Below are positions 7,807-16,349 of a DNA stretch of 64,000 bases, in pieces. The stretch is from Shouchella clausii. Its GTDB lineage: Bacteria > Bacillota > Bacilli > Bacillales > Bacillaceae_D. A program made the position numbers and the translations under genes. Below the pieces are notes generated by a model. It saw nothing but the letters and a program-made list of their open reading frames with translations, made no database searches and was not told where the DNA came from. The DNA lies in contig NZ_BCXJ01000005.1 in assembly GCF_001598215.1 (NCBI RefSeq), forward strand, positions 186,001 to 250,000, in the 5' to 3' direction. Each line of letters opens with the position of its first letter. The stretch's first letter is position 1.

Positions 7807-7988
7807 AGGCCATCCTCCCCCCCCTAGTGGGTTCATCCTTCCGTCTAAAAAATGGCTATTCATTCCATTTTATTTTAAAACAACTGTTCGAAATCGTCTA
7901 GAAAAAACAGACTCATACGTCAATTAACGAAAAAGGCGTTTCTAAACGGGGGACTCTCGTGCCACTCCTCGATCATCCTGCAGCATAC

Positions 7989-8015
7989 AAAAAACCTCGA
8001 GGTGCTACTCGAGGT
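7989..8015 (-). terminator. terminator overlapping the Mn catalase stop codon
   Basis: Perfect arms ACCTCGAG and CTCGAGGT are followed on the minus strand by six T. The TAG stop codon of the catalase gene lies in the loop, so termination is set immediately at the end of the coding sequence. Confidence 0.85.
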
Positions 8016-8904
8016 CCGTTTCTCGCTTTTGCTGGGGCTTTTGGTTTGCCTGATTCGAGGCTTGATGTTGGCCATCGCACTTTCCAGGGACGGTATTGTG
8101 GTAAGCAGGTGGTGCTGGCGGCAAATGAGGTTTTTGCCCCCAGGCATAAGGTTGAGGCGAATAATGAAAATTCCCTCTACTGTCAAAGCTTGGTCCGTAT
8201 GCCCAGCGGCCTTTCCTGCTTGCTTCTCCTTCTGAAAAGTTGAAGAGCGTATAGGAGACTTCCCCTTTTTCGAGAGAGCGGGGAAAAGTGGTCGGAACGA
8301 CAATATCTTCTTCACATTCTTCTAATTCTTTAATCGCTGCATACCACATGTTTTGATGGTATGTGTCCCTGGCAATGAGAAATGACAGCATGTCGCGAAC
8401 ACCTGGATCATCTGTCATTCCATAGAGTCTTGTAACTTGCAACCTTCCTTGAGACTCTGCATTTAAATTAGCGCGAAAATCAGCGAGAAGGTTTCCGCTG
8501 GAAATAATATACTTTGCATTCCACGGGTAGCCCTCACTGTCTGATGCCATCGCGCCTAACCCTGAGACAATGGCATGCTGGGGATTGGTCCCTCCTAACA
8601 CAGCGGCGAGAGCCGGGTCCATTTCATAGGCGTTTTGTTGTACTTCAAATGGAGCGTTGTCAAGCAGCCTTGCAATCATCGTCGCAAGCATCTCCACATG
8701 GGCAATTTCTTCTGTGCCCACATCGAATAACAAATCACGGTACTTCTTGTCTGCCCGGCAATTAAAACCTTGAAAAAGGTATTGCATCATCACGCTAATT
8801 TCTCCATACTGGCCGCCCAACACTTCTTGGAGCTTTGCTGCGTATACAGGATCAGGTTTTGATGGTTTCGCTTCATATTGAAGCTCTTTTACGTGGTAAA
8901 ACAA
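8005..8904 (-). CDS. manganese catalase
   Basis: A 299-residue non-haem dimanganese catalase that disproportionates hydrogen peroxide. The ferritin-like four-helix bundle carries the expected metal ligands: E35, E66, H69 (in GTEEIAHVEM), E150 and H183 (in ARDTYHQNMW). It resembles YdbD- and CotJC-type proteins of Bacillus, though the Pro/His-rich tail of about 80 residues beyond the bundle makes it longer than typical. A spore-coat or vegetative stress role cannot be told apart here; the nearby coat gene and Sda at 11-12 kb are not in the same operon. It is a single gene with its own terminator. Confidence 0.93.
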   Translation of the reverse strand: MFYHVKELQYEAKPSKPDPVYAAKLQEVLGGQYGEISVMMQYLFQGFNCRADKKYRDLLFDVGTEEIAHVEMLATMIARLLDNAPFEVQQNAYEMDPALAAVLGGTNPQHAIVSGLGAMASDSEGYPWNAKYIISSGNLLADFRANLNAESQGRLQVTRLYGMTDDPGVRDMLSFLIARDTYHQNMWYAAIKELEECEEDIVVPTTFPRSLEKGEVSYTLFNFSEGEASRKGRWAYGPSFDSRGNFHYSPQPYAWGQKPHLPPAPPAYHNTVPGKCDGQHQASNQANQKPQQKRETDLE

Positions 8905-9032
8905 GGTCCCATCTCCTTTACCGATGGCCGTTATGTACAGCCCTCATTTACTTAAATCGAGTTGTCTCCACCTTTTTGTGCATACTATACGTTATTTAAG
9001 AATGAGCCTGTATCATGCCTGCTTTTTTCGTG

Positions 9033-9662
9033 CTATCCGAAAAGCAATGCCATGCCATGGTAGCCAAAGTAAACGCCAAAGCCGATTAGGCAAACGCCAG
9101 AAAAAGCGGAAATGGCAATGAGCGCCTTTTCATTCATAAAAGCGCGGGCGGTGCTTGACAGAACAGCCATCGTAAAATCCCATGCGGCTATGCCTATAAA
9201 GATCGCAACACTGTACAGCCAAACAGTGGCCATTTCATATTCAGAAATCGTTTTTGCTAGCACCGAGCCATAAATGCCGAGCCAAAATAAAATGGTCAGC
9301 GGATTGGAAATCGAGATCAAAAATCCAATTTGGAATGATTGTCTCGGTGACTCGGTTGACCTTACGCCGAGACCCGTTTCTGCTTCTTTTTTCACCTTCA
9401 TAATGCTCTCAAAACCTGTGTAAACAAGGACAAAACAACCAAACAGCCATAAGAAAACAGTCACGACCTCATACTCTAAAAAACGGGAAACCCCTAAAAA
9501 CACAGCAAACATGTACAGTGCATCTGCTGCCATTGCCCCAAGGCCAACAGCCCATGAATTCATAAAGCCGCCTTTAATGCCTTTTTCTACTTGAGCTGCA
9601 TTGACTGGGCCAATCGGAGCTGCCAATGATATGCCTAACATGATGTAACTTAGAAATACCAA
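9033..9662 (-). CDS. LysE family transporter
   Basis: A 209-residue inner-membrane exporter of the LysE family, the second in the window. It carries the family start motif AAPIGPVNAAQVEKG and an SNPLTILFWLGIYG segment. About six hydrophobic helices are visible. It is divergent from the APC-family amino acid permease at 9792, with 129 bases between the start codons. An importer and an exporter for amino acids may share a control region. The substrate cannot be predicted. Sequence identity with the first LysE protein (657-1292) appears low, so this is not a recent duplication. Confidence 0.87.
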   Translation of the reverse strand: MVFLSYIMLGISLAAPIGPVNAAQVEKGIKGGFMNSWAVGLGAMAADALYMFAVFLGVSRFLEYEVVTVFLWLFGCFVLVYTGFESIMKVKKEAETGLGVRSTESPRQSFQIGFLISISNPLTILFWLGIYGSVLAKTISEYEMATVWLYSVAIFIGIAAWDFTMAVLSSTARAFMNEKALIAISAFSGVCLIGFGVYFGYHGMALLFG

Positions 9663-9791
9663 TTTTAATCCCCCCTTGTCCCAGTTCTACTATATTCAGG
9701 AACAACGGGTTGTACGACTTTAAATTTCGCATGGTATAGAAACGAAATCAAAGGCAGACGCTAATGAGGAGACAAAGGAGGAAGGTTGGCC

Positions 9792-11120
9792 TTGAGTAAG
9801 AAAAAAGAAAAAAGTACAAGTTTAAACTGGTGGCAACTTTCACTTTTAGGCGTTGGCTGCACAATTGGCACTGGCTATTTTTTAGGTTCAAGTATTGGAA
9901 TTGGTCTCACGGGTCCTTCGATCGTAATTGCCTTTCTGCTTGCTGCTCTAGGCACATACGTCGTCTTTATTGCCCTTGCCAAATTGACGGCTGACGACCC
10001 GCAAGAAGGATCGTTCTGTTATTATGCAGAACAAGCATTCGGAAGCCGTGTCGGTTTTGCCTGTGGCTGGAACTATTGGATGTCGAACATTTTAATTATC
10101 GGCAGCCAATTAACGGCTTTATCGATTTTATCCCGTTTCTGGTTTGACAATGTGCCGCTTTGGGTGTTTGCCTCGATCTATTCGCTTCTCGGCATTGGCG
10201 TTGTTTTGCTTGGCACAAAAGGATTTGATTCGGTTGAAAACATCCTCGCTGTCGTGAAAACGGCTGCCATTCTGTTGTTTATTGTGCTTGGGTTTCTCGC
10301 TGTTTTTCAATGGCTAGATGGGACAGGGCCGGACCCATCGGTTCCGTCCTCGTACAATGAGTGGTTCCCGCGGGGAATAAAAGGTTTTTGGGGAGCGCTT
10401 ATCTATGCTTTTTATGCATTTGGCGGCATTGAAGTCATTGGGTTAATGGCGATGCAATTAAAACAAAAACAAGATGCCCCTAAATCAGGCACGGCGTTGT
10501 TGTTGCTTTTAGCGATCATTTATACCGTTTCATTAGGACTAGCCGTCAGCATGGTCTCGTATGATCAATTTACAGACAAAGAAAGCCCATTTGTGACGGC
10601 ATTGTCTGACTATCATCTTGCATTCTTTCCCCATGTGTTTAATGCAGCGATTATTGTCGCCGGCTTTTCAACGATGACAGCGGCGCTATTTGGTGTGACA
10701 ACACTACTAACAAACTTAGCCCATGACGGGCATGCGCCTAAATGGTTTGAAAAAAAAATCAAATACAAGGACCTTCCTTTGCCTTCCCTTGGCCTTGCTG
10801 TTTTTGGATTAATAGGTGCAGTCGTTGCTGCGCTATTATTGCCCGGGAAACTGTTCGAGTATATTACCACGGCCGCAGGAATTCTTATTTTGTTTAATTG
10901 GATTTGCATCGTCTTGTCCAATATGCGCTTGCTGAAGCAAACGGTTTTTTCCATAAGTGGAAACATTATTGGTATCTTGTTAATGTTGTTGGCCATCAGC
11001 GGCATTTTGGCAGAAAAAACGGGACGGCCAGGCTTTTACTTAAGCATTGCGTTCGCTGCAATCATTGTGCTTATCGCATGGCTTGTAAAAAAACCCCATA
11101 AAGAACAGAGCAGCCCTTGA
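9792..11120 (+). CDS. APC superfamily amino acid permease
   Basis: A 442-residue integral membrane protein with about 12 hydrophobic segments. The first carries GVGCTIGTGYFLGSSIGIG, the glycine-rich motif of the unwound helix 1 of APC transporters. It resembles YvbW/YdgF-type permeases of Bacillus. AAAGGAGG ends at 9781. The TTG at 9792 gives a ten-base spacing and an MSKKKEK start, while a TTG at 9786 is also in frame with four-base spacing. It is divergent from a LysE exporter and followed by the separately transcribed CotF-like gene. The probable role is uptake of an amino acid by proton symport. Confidence 0.88.
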   Translation: MSKKKEKSTSLNWWQLSLLGVGCTIGTGYFLGSSIGIGLTGPSIVIAFLLAALGTYVVFIALAKLTADDPQEGSFCYYAEQAFGSRVGFACGWNYWMSNILIIGSQLTALSILSRFWFDNVPLWVFASIYSLLGIGVVLLGTKGFDSVENILAVVKTAAILLFIVLGFLAVFQWLDGTGPDPSVPSSYNEWFPRGIKGFWGALIYAFYAFGGIEVIGLMAMQLKQKQDAPKSGTALLLLLAIIYTVSLGLAVSMVSYDQFTDKESPFVTALSDYHLAFFPHVFNAAIIVAGFSTMTAALFGVTTLLTNLAHDGHAPKWFEKKIKYKDLPLPSLGLAVFGLIGAVVAALLLPGKLFEYITTAAGILILFNWICIVLSNMRLLKQTVFSISGNIIGILLMLLAISGILAEKTGRPGFYLSIAFAAIIVLIAWLVKKPHKEQSSP

Positions 11121-11218
11121 GCTAAAAGGTCTTACCAATTCCCATTTTTCACTGCATAGATCAAAAAAATGAGCTCATACTAAAAATCGTAAGGACATTT
11201 CAATTAGGAGGACAAAAA

Positions 11219-11860
11219 ATGGATTTTCAACAGCAACAAAACATGCACCAAAACATCGAAACAGGCCCTGTGACGCCACAAATGAACCATGGTGGCCATG
11301 AAATGTTTGATGTACACGAAGTTCTAGCAGGATCAATTAACACAATGAATACGTACACCATGTTAAGCCAACATGTTCAAGACCCTGAACTTCGTGACAT
11401 TTTGGATAGGCAAAAAGCATTTATGAAACAGGAGTACAACACCACTTTAGAATGCTTCCAAACAGGTCAAGACCCTGCAGTGCCGACAAAAAGCTACAAG
11501 ATGAAGCAAGGCAATGATTTTACGTATGGCATGAAGCCAGGTGGCCAACCGAAAAAGCCGATGGAATCAACGGCTGAAATCAACGATGAAACCATTGCCC
11601 TTTCGATGTTAAACGCAGTAAAATCAGTTGCTCCTATCAAAACAAGCGCGGCAATGGAAGCGACAAACCCAGTCGTCCGCCGTGTGCTTGCCGATTCTTT
11701 GCCCAACTGCATTGAAATGGCTTACGAAATTTCGCTTTACCAAAATAAAAAGGGCTATTACCAAGTTCCACAGCTTGTTCAGCAAGATATGCAACAGCTG
11801 CAAAACGGCTATGCCCAAGCGTCTATCAACTCGCAAATGCCTGGCAACTCTACGCATTAG
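11219..11860 (+). CDS. spore coat protein, CotF-like
   Basis: A 213-residue Gln/Met/Asn-rich protein with two helical ferritin-like halves (about residues 30-75 and 118-185), matching the CotF family of spore coat proteins. Features include the FDVHEVLAGSIN start of the fold and the late PNCIEMAYEISLYQNKKGYY segment. CotF-type proteins are deposited in the inner coat under late mother-cell control. AGGAGG precedes the ATG at 11219 with good spacing, and a terminator follows directly. A sigma-K promoter would be expected, but I could not place it with confidence. Confidence 0.85.
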   Translation: MDFQQQQNMHQNIETGPVTPQMNHGGHEMFDVHEVLAGSINTMNTYTMLSQHVQDPELRDILDRQKAFMKQEYNTTLECFQTGQDPAVPTKSYKMKQGNDFTYGMKPGGQPKKPMESTAEINDETIALSMLNAVKSVAPIKTSAAMEATNPVVRRVLADSLPNCIEMAYEISLYQNKKGYYQVPQLVQQDMQQLQNGYAQASINSQMPGNSTH

Positions 11861-11869
11861 AGCGAGTAC

Positions 11870-11897
11870 ATGCCGAGCCTCGTGCTTGGCATTTTTA
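11870..11897 (+). terminator. terminator after cotF-like gene
   Basis: The arms ATGCCGAGC and GCTTGGCAT pair with one G-T wobble and are followed by a TTTTT run. Confidence 0.85.
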
Positions 11898-12046
11898 TTG
11901 TAAGCGATCAACTGTTTACTTTTACAATATTTTTCACCAATATAATGCTTGAAATCGTCTGATCTTCTGGATTATTATAATAAAGGTTGCTTTTTACATC
12001 ACTTCGAAGTTTTACATCCAAAATTTATGTATTGCGAGGTAATGAA

Positions 12047-12193
12047 ATGACGCTACACGACATAGACGATTCATTATTGGTCGATTCTTACGTAAAAGCG
12101 GTCGAACATCGTCTAGAAGATGATTTTATCGCGCTGTTGCAAGAAGAAGTGTTGCGCAGAGGCATCCGTCTCCCAGAACTTGTCCACTCATAA
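12047..12193 (+). CDS. sda: sporulation histidine kinase inhibitor Sda
   Basis: A 48-residue two-helix protein. The core SLLVDSYVKAVEHRLEDDF followed by IALLQEEVLRRGI matches the helical hairpin of Sda. In B. subtilis Sda binds the KinA/KinB dimerisation domain and blocks the sporulation phosphorelay when DNA replication is disturbed; its transcription is driven by DnaA. The ATG at 12047 follows GAGGT at 12036-12040. A longer in-frame reading from 11987 is unlikely. I looked for DnaA boxes upstream and found none that fits well. It is a single gene converging on the eutC-like gene. Confidence 0.88.
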   Translation: MTLHDIDDSLLVDSYVKAVEHRLEDDFIALLQEEVLRRGIRLPELVHS

Positions 12194-12225
12194 AAATAAT
12201 CTTTAATTCTTTCTTAATTTTTTAT

Positions 12226-12284
12226 CCTGTCGCAGTCCAAACAAATTTTCCTCTCGTATTAAAACAAATTCAGACAGCGACAGG
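12226..12284. repeat. spaced 8-bp inverted repeat after sda
   Basis: CCTGTCGC and GCGACAGG are separated by 43 bases, in the gap between the converging sda and eutC-like genes. It may form a long-loop hairpin; no T-tract supports termination. Confidence 0.3.
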
Positions 12285-12295
12285 CTCGACTTCTT

Positions 12296-13249
12296 TTATT
12301 CGCTCCGTTTCATTTTGGCCAACGCATAATTGGCGATGGCTGTATCTTGCACTCCTGTTCCCGTCAAATCACAAATGGTTCGTTCCTGCTCAGACGTCCT
12401 ACCTTCTTTTTCTCCAGTTAAAATCGCCCCTAACTCAATCGCATGTTCGGCTAAAAAACCTTGCACATGATGGAGTTCGCCGATCGTTGAGCTTTGTGAA
12501 TAAAGGTCGCATACAACTTTGTCTGCTTTAAAAAACGCAGCTGGTTCGATTTCTTGCTTATGCTCTGCATCTGAGCCAATCGCATTTACGTGGACACCTG
12601 GTAAAAGCCAATCGGCTTTCACGATATATTGTTCGGCTGGTGTTGTCGTTATAATCAAGTCCGCTCGTTCAGCAGCCTCTTTACCACATTTAGCTAAGCG
12701 AACAGGAACGTTTAATTCGCCCTCGATTTCTTTTTTATAAAGGCGCGCTTTTTCTTCAGACCGTCCGAAAACAACGACTTCCGCAAAATCGCGGACGAGC
12801 TTAAGCGCTTTTACTTGCAGGCGCGCCTGCATGCCAGTGCCAAATACGGCGACCGTTGAAATCGTTTTTTTCGCTAAACAATCGGCGGCGATCGCGCCTG
12901 CTAACGCCGTGCGCACATCTGTTAAATAGCCGTTATCGGCTAACAATGCTTTTGGCACCCCTGTCTTAGCGTCCATCGCAAGCATTAGTCCCCCTAAGCT
13001 TGGCAGCCCGATCGAAGGGTTGTTAAAAAAACCACAAGAAACTTTAATTGCAAACGTAGAAAAACCAGGGATATACGCTGTCTTAATATCTGCTTCTCCC
13101 CGATGTTCCGGTATATCGACACGGATGACAGGAGGCTGTGAGACGGCGCGGGAATGTAGCTTTTTAAACGCTTCTTCTATTTCAATGAGCGCATCATCGC
13201 ATAGTGTTACATGGTTGCGAATCGCTTCTTCCTGATAGTGCTCCATAAA
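12296..13249 (-). CDS. eutC: ornithine cyclodeaminase / mu-crystallin family protein (EutC-like)
   Basis: A protein of about 317 residues of the ornithine cyclodeaminase/mu-crystallin family. It has a substrate-binding N-terminal half with AIKVSCGFFNNP and a Rossmann NAD-binding motif GTGMQARLQ near residue 140. It closely fits EutC, the cyclodeaminase proposed for hydroxyectoine use in other bacteria. Family members can also be DauB-like arginine dehydrogenases or imine reductases. ATG codons at 13249 and 13243 near a GGGGGAG site are preferred to an upstream in-frame start at 13276. It is divergent from the EutB-like dehydratase at 13398, so the two may share a control region. No DoeA/DoeB ectoine hydrolase or deacetylase gene is present in the window, which weakens the ectoine assignment. 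Confidence 0.75.
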   Translation of the reverse strand, partial: FMEHYQEEAIRNHVTLCDDALIEIEEAFKKLHSRAVSQPPVIRVDIPEHRGEADIKTAYIPGFSTFAIKVSCGFFNNPSIGLPSLGGLMLAMDAKTGVPKALLADNGYLTDVRTALAGAIAADCLAKKTISTVAVFGTGMQARLQVKALKLVRDFAEVVVFGRSEEKARLYKKEIEGELNVPVRLAKCGKEAAERADLIITTTPAEQYIVKADWLLPGVHVNAIGSDAEHKQEIEPAAFFKADKVVCDLYSQSSTIGELHHVQGFLAEHAIELGAILTGEKEGRTSEQERTICDLTGTGVQDTAIANYALAKMKRSE

Positions 13250-13397
13250 CATCACTCCCCCAGACCTTTTTGGCATAGCTATCCTTTTTTCCTGCCTACT
13301 TCTTAAAATTTATTCGCCAACTGCAACAGGAATTCACCTGTGTGTTGTCAAATTGGCAAGGTAAGAGCATTTGCTAGGCATGAATGGAGGCATTCCT

Positions 13398-14423
13398 GTG
13401 GACACGATTCCTGTAAAAGCGGTATGGCAAGCGCGCAAACGGCTTTTGCCTTATCTGCCAAAAACGCCGCTCGTTTATAGCACTCCCTTATCGGGCCATT
13501 GCCAAACCCCCGTTTGGTTGAAATTAGAAACATTACAACCGAGCGGCTCATTTAAGCTCCGTGGGGCGATGAACGTTCTCTTGTCTATGTCAGAAGAGTC
13601 AAGACAAAAAGGCGTTGCCGCTTTTTCCACGGGAAACCATGGCCTTGCGGTCGCATACGCCGCCAAACAGGCTCAAACACAGGCGACGATTTTTGTATCG
13701 GAATCGGTACCGCCTGCCAAGCAAGCCGCGCTTCAAGCCAGCGGGGCAACGATAACCGTAACAGGGCGCAGCCAAGATGAAGCAGGCACAGCCTGTATCC
13801 GCCATTGCCAGCAAACAGGGCAGACGCTCGTCCCTCCATTTGACGACGATACGATTATCGCTGGCCAAGGCACCATCGCTTTAGAGCTGCTAGACGATTT
13901 GCCTGAACTTGAAACGGTGATCGCTGGATTATCAGGAGGAGGGTTGCTTAGCGGCATTGGCCTCGTGCTGAAACATACCGATCCGACGATTCAAGTGGCA
14001 GGGGCAAGCATTGTCAATGGAGCCGCTATGGAAGCCAGTTTGGTAGCCGGCCATCCCGTAGAAGTAGCCGAACAGCCGACTGTGGCCGATAGCCTCCTTG
14101 GCGGAATCGGGCTGGACAACCGTTGGACGTTTAAGGCGGTGCAACGCTATGTCGACACGCGCGTACAAGTTCCAGAAGAAGACATTGCCAGGGCGATGGC
14201 GTATTTATATGAACATCACCATTTACTCGTAGAAGGTGCAGCTGCAATAGGAGCAGCCGCACTGTTAAATGGCAGTATTCGCCCTAAAGGGCCTACCGCT
14301 GTTGTCATTACCGGTGCCAGCATTCATGCGCAAGAGCATGACCGCATCGTCCGTCCTTACCTCAATGAAGCAATGGACTCGTTTCAGCCGAAAAAAGCGC
14401 GAACGGCATCGACGAAGCTATAG
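13398..14423 (+). CDS. eutB: threonine dehydratase-like PLP enzyme (EutB-like)
   Basis: A 341-residue fold-type II PLP enzyme of the serine/threonine dehydratase family. The Schiff-base lysine is K53 in PSGSFKLRGAMN, and the phosphate-binding loop is GLSGGGLLSG. It has no C-terminal ACT domain, so it is a catabolic type not inhibited by isoleucine. It resembles EutB, which acts together with EutC. The GTG at 13398 is chosen because GGAGG at 13386-13390 is spaced seven bases away. The 3' end overlaps the convergent Nramp gene by 40 bases. Threonine or hydroxy-amino acid dehydratase activity on another substrate is equally possible. Confidence 0.78.
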   Translation: MDTIPVKAVWQARKRLLPYLPKTPLVYSTPLSGHCQTPVWLKLETLQPSGSFKLRGAMNVLLSMSEESRQKGVAAFSTGNHGLAVAYAAKQAQTQATIFVSESVPPAKQAALQASGATITVTGRSQDEAGTACIRHCQQTGQTLVPPFDDDTIIAGQGTIALELLDDLPELETVIAGLSGGGLLSGIGLVLKHTDPTIQVAGASIVNGAAMEASLVAGHPVEVAEQPTVADSLLGGIGLDNRWTFKAVQRYVDTRVQVPEEDIARAMAYLYEHHHLLVEGAAAIGAAALLNGSIRPKGPTAVVITGASIHAQEHDRIVRPYLNEAMDSFQPKKARTASTKL

Positions 14424-15634
14424 AGGCCCAGCCCCGTACAGAGGGCAACGACAATTCCGCCAACAACATTCATTTTCAAAGAATTCACATAGTTACCGAG
14501 ACGGTTTTTGTTGTTCATAATGATCAGCAACATAATGGAAACAAAAGGAAGCAATATCCCATTTAATGCTTGTGCAAACAGAAGCACGTCAAGTGGCTCG
14601 AACCCGAGGCTCGATGACACAACACCGAATAAGATGACCGCAGAAAAGACGATTTTAAACCGTTTGTCACGCATTCCTCCTGACCATTTTAAAATGCTGC
14701 TAGCGGTAATCGCCGCACCAAGTGGAGAGGCAAGCGCTGAAGTAAAACCAGCAGCAAATAAACCAATGCTCGTAAAAACGAGCGCCCAACTTCCTAAAAG
14801 TGGCTCCAATTGGACAGACAAATCTGAAACATTTTTCACTTCCATGCCCTGCACCATTGTAGCAGACGTAATGAGAATAGCCGCAGTAATCAAGCCGCCT
14901 ACGCTAATCGAAATGACAATATCCCAGCGGGAGTCTGCTAAATGGGTAGGCTTGTTCCACCGCTCAATCACGTTTTCCGAATGAAGGAATAGATTATATG
15001 GCACAACTGTTGTCCCAATTAAAGCAATAATCATAATAATTGATTGGTCAGGAACTGTTGGTAGGAATGCTCCTTGAAACAATTCGCCTAAAGGAGGTTT
15101 GGCGACAACCATCGTCGTAATAAAGGTGATGCTCATAATGACAACAAGGGCAATCATCAGTTTTTCGACAAGCTTATAACTTCCGCTCAAGCCTAACGCT
15201 AAGATGACGATTCCAAAAAGGGGCGCTAGCACGTTTGGCGATAGACCTGTGAGCGTCGAGATACCCATAGACGTACCAAGCAAATCGCCAGCCATATAGG
15301 CTGAGGATCCAACCAATATCGCGACTAAGACAAGGAACATCGAAGCATATTTCAGCAACGGATGTGTAAAATGTTCACGGATCGCAGCGCCAAGCCCTTT
15401 CTGGGTAATAATACCAAGGCGGGCGCACATTTCTTGCAACACGATTGTGGCAATAATCGAAAAAATAATCGCCCAGAGAAGGGCGAAGCCAAAGGAAGCT
15501 CCTGCCCTTGTTGCGGTTGTAACCGTGCCAGGACCGATAAAGGAAGCTGTGACAATGGCTCCTGGACCTATTGCTTTCAATTTGTCTTTAAGCATTGCTT
15601 TGTTTTCCCTAGGCGGTTCTTGTTGTTTTTCCAT
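14384..15634 (-). CDS. Nramp-family metal or cation transporter
   Basis: A 416-residue membrane protein with about 11 hydrophobic helices. The helix 1 segment GPGAIVTASFIGPGTVTTAT differs from the DPGN metal-binding motif of classical Mn/Fe MntH proteins: the Asp and Asn positions read GPGT. This places it among Nramp-related transporters, some of which carry other cations or organic compounds instead of manganese. Its neighbours are a DauR-type regulator and an arginase-family hydrolase on the same strand, which suggests an organic or guanidino substrate. It starts at 15634, with a gap of about 20 bases from the regulator stop at 15656, so co-transcription is likely. Confidence 0.8.
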   Translation of the reverse strand: MEKQQEPPRENKAMLKDKLKAIGPGAIVTASFIGPGTVTTATRAGASFGFALLWAIIFSIIATIVLQEMCARLGIITQKGLGAAIREHFTHPLLKYASMFLVLVAILVGSSAYMAGDLLGTSMGISTLTGLSPNVLAPLFGIVILALGLSGSYKLVEKLMIALVVIMSITFITTMVVAKPPLGELFQGAFLPTVPDQSIIMIIALIGTTVVPYNLFLHSENVIERWNKPTHLADSRWDIVISISVGGLITAAILITSATMVQGMEVKNVSDLSVQLEPLLGSWALVFTSIGLFAAGFTSALASPLGAAITASSILKWSGGMRDKRFKIVFSAVILFGVVSSSLGFEPLDVLLFAQALNGILLPFVSIMLLIIMNNKNRLGNYVNSLKMNVVGGIVVALCTGLGLYSFVDAVRAFFG

Positions 15635-15655
15635 CCATTCCCTCTTTTCTGGCGT

Positions 15656-16303
15656 TTACCCTTCCGCCCTCGATTGTTCTAAATAGTTATAAATCGTTTG
15701 CTTAGAGACGCCTAAAATGTCCGCAATCCGCTCCACAGAACCTTGGATGAGAAAAGAACCCTTTTCATCAAGCTGCTGGACAAAATACATCTTTTCTCGT
15801 TTGCCCATTTCTTCAATCGGCACGCCAATCTCCATCAATGTATTTTTAATAAGCGTCTCAAAAATTTCTTCAATGTTTTCCGCGTATGATTCATCGGTCA
15901 CAGGGCTTGGCTGCCCGAAATAATGGGCCGCTGAAAACTCACTAAGCACCTCACAAACGTTAGAAAAGGCAGTGATGTCATAGTTAATCCCAAAAAAGCC
16001 AATGACTTTGCCCGTTTCATTGCGGATAAACGAAATCGACGACCTTAACGTTCTGCAATCCTTTGTTCGGCTCGTAAAGCCAAGTTTATCTGGCACCTCA
16101 TCGCCGTACTTTCTTAGTTCTCTTAACACCACTTCAGTCGTCGGTGCGCCATGTTTTCTTCCTGTCACCGTGCCCTTAATGTAAAACAAAGAAGCTTGAA
16201 CGTTCGTTAAATCATGGATAACCGCTTCACAATTTTTCCCAAACGTTGCGACAATCATATCGGCAATAGGAATAAATTTCCTTAGAATGATTTTATTATC
16301 CAC
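15656..16303 (-). CDS. YheO/DauR-type PAS and helix-turn-helix regulator
   Basis: A 215-residue regulator with a YheO-like PAS domain (about residues 5-120, VIHDLTNVQASLFYIKG) and a C-terminal helix-turn-helix (about 165-212, RIADILGVSKQTIYNYL). DauR of Pseudomonas, which controls D-arginine use, belongs to this family. The GTG at 16303 follows AAAGGTGG. The gene lies between the arginase-family hydrolase and the Nramp-like transporter on the same strand, the arrangement of a locally acting regulator. It probably senses a substrate or product of that pathway. No operator was identified. Confidence 0.85.
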   Translation of the reverse strand: MDNKIILRKFIPIADMIVATFGKNCEAVIHDLTNVQASLFYIKGTVTGRKHGAPTTEVVLRELRKYGDEVPDKLGFTSRTKDCRTLRSSISFIRNETGKVIGFFGINYDITAFSNVCEVLSEFSAAHYFGQPSPVTDESYAENIEEIFETLIKNTLMEIGVPIEEMGKREKMYFVQQLDEKGSFLIQGSVERIADILGVSKQTIYNYLEQSRAEG

Positions 16304-16349
16304 TTTCCACCCACCTTTTCTTTTTAACGTGGGCTTCTCATCCCACTAT

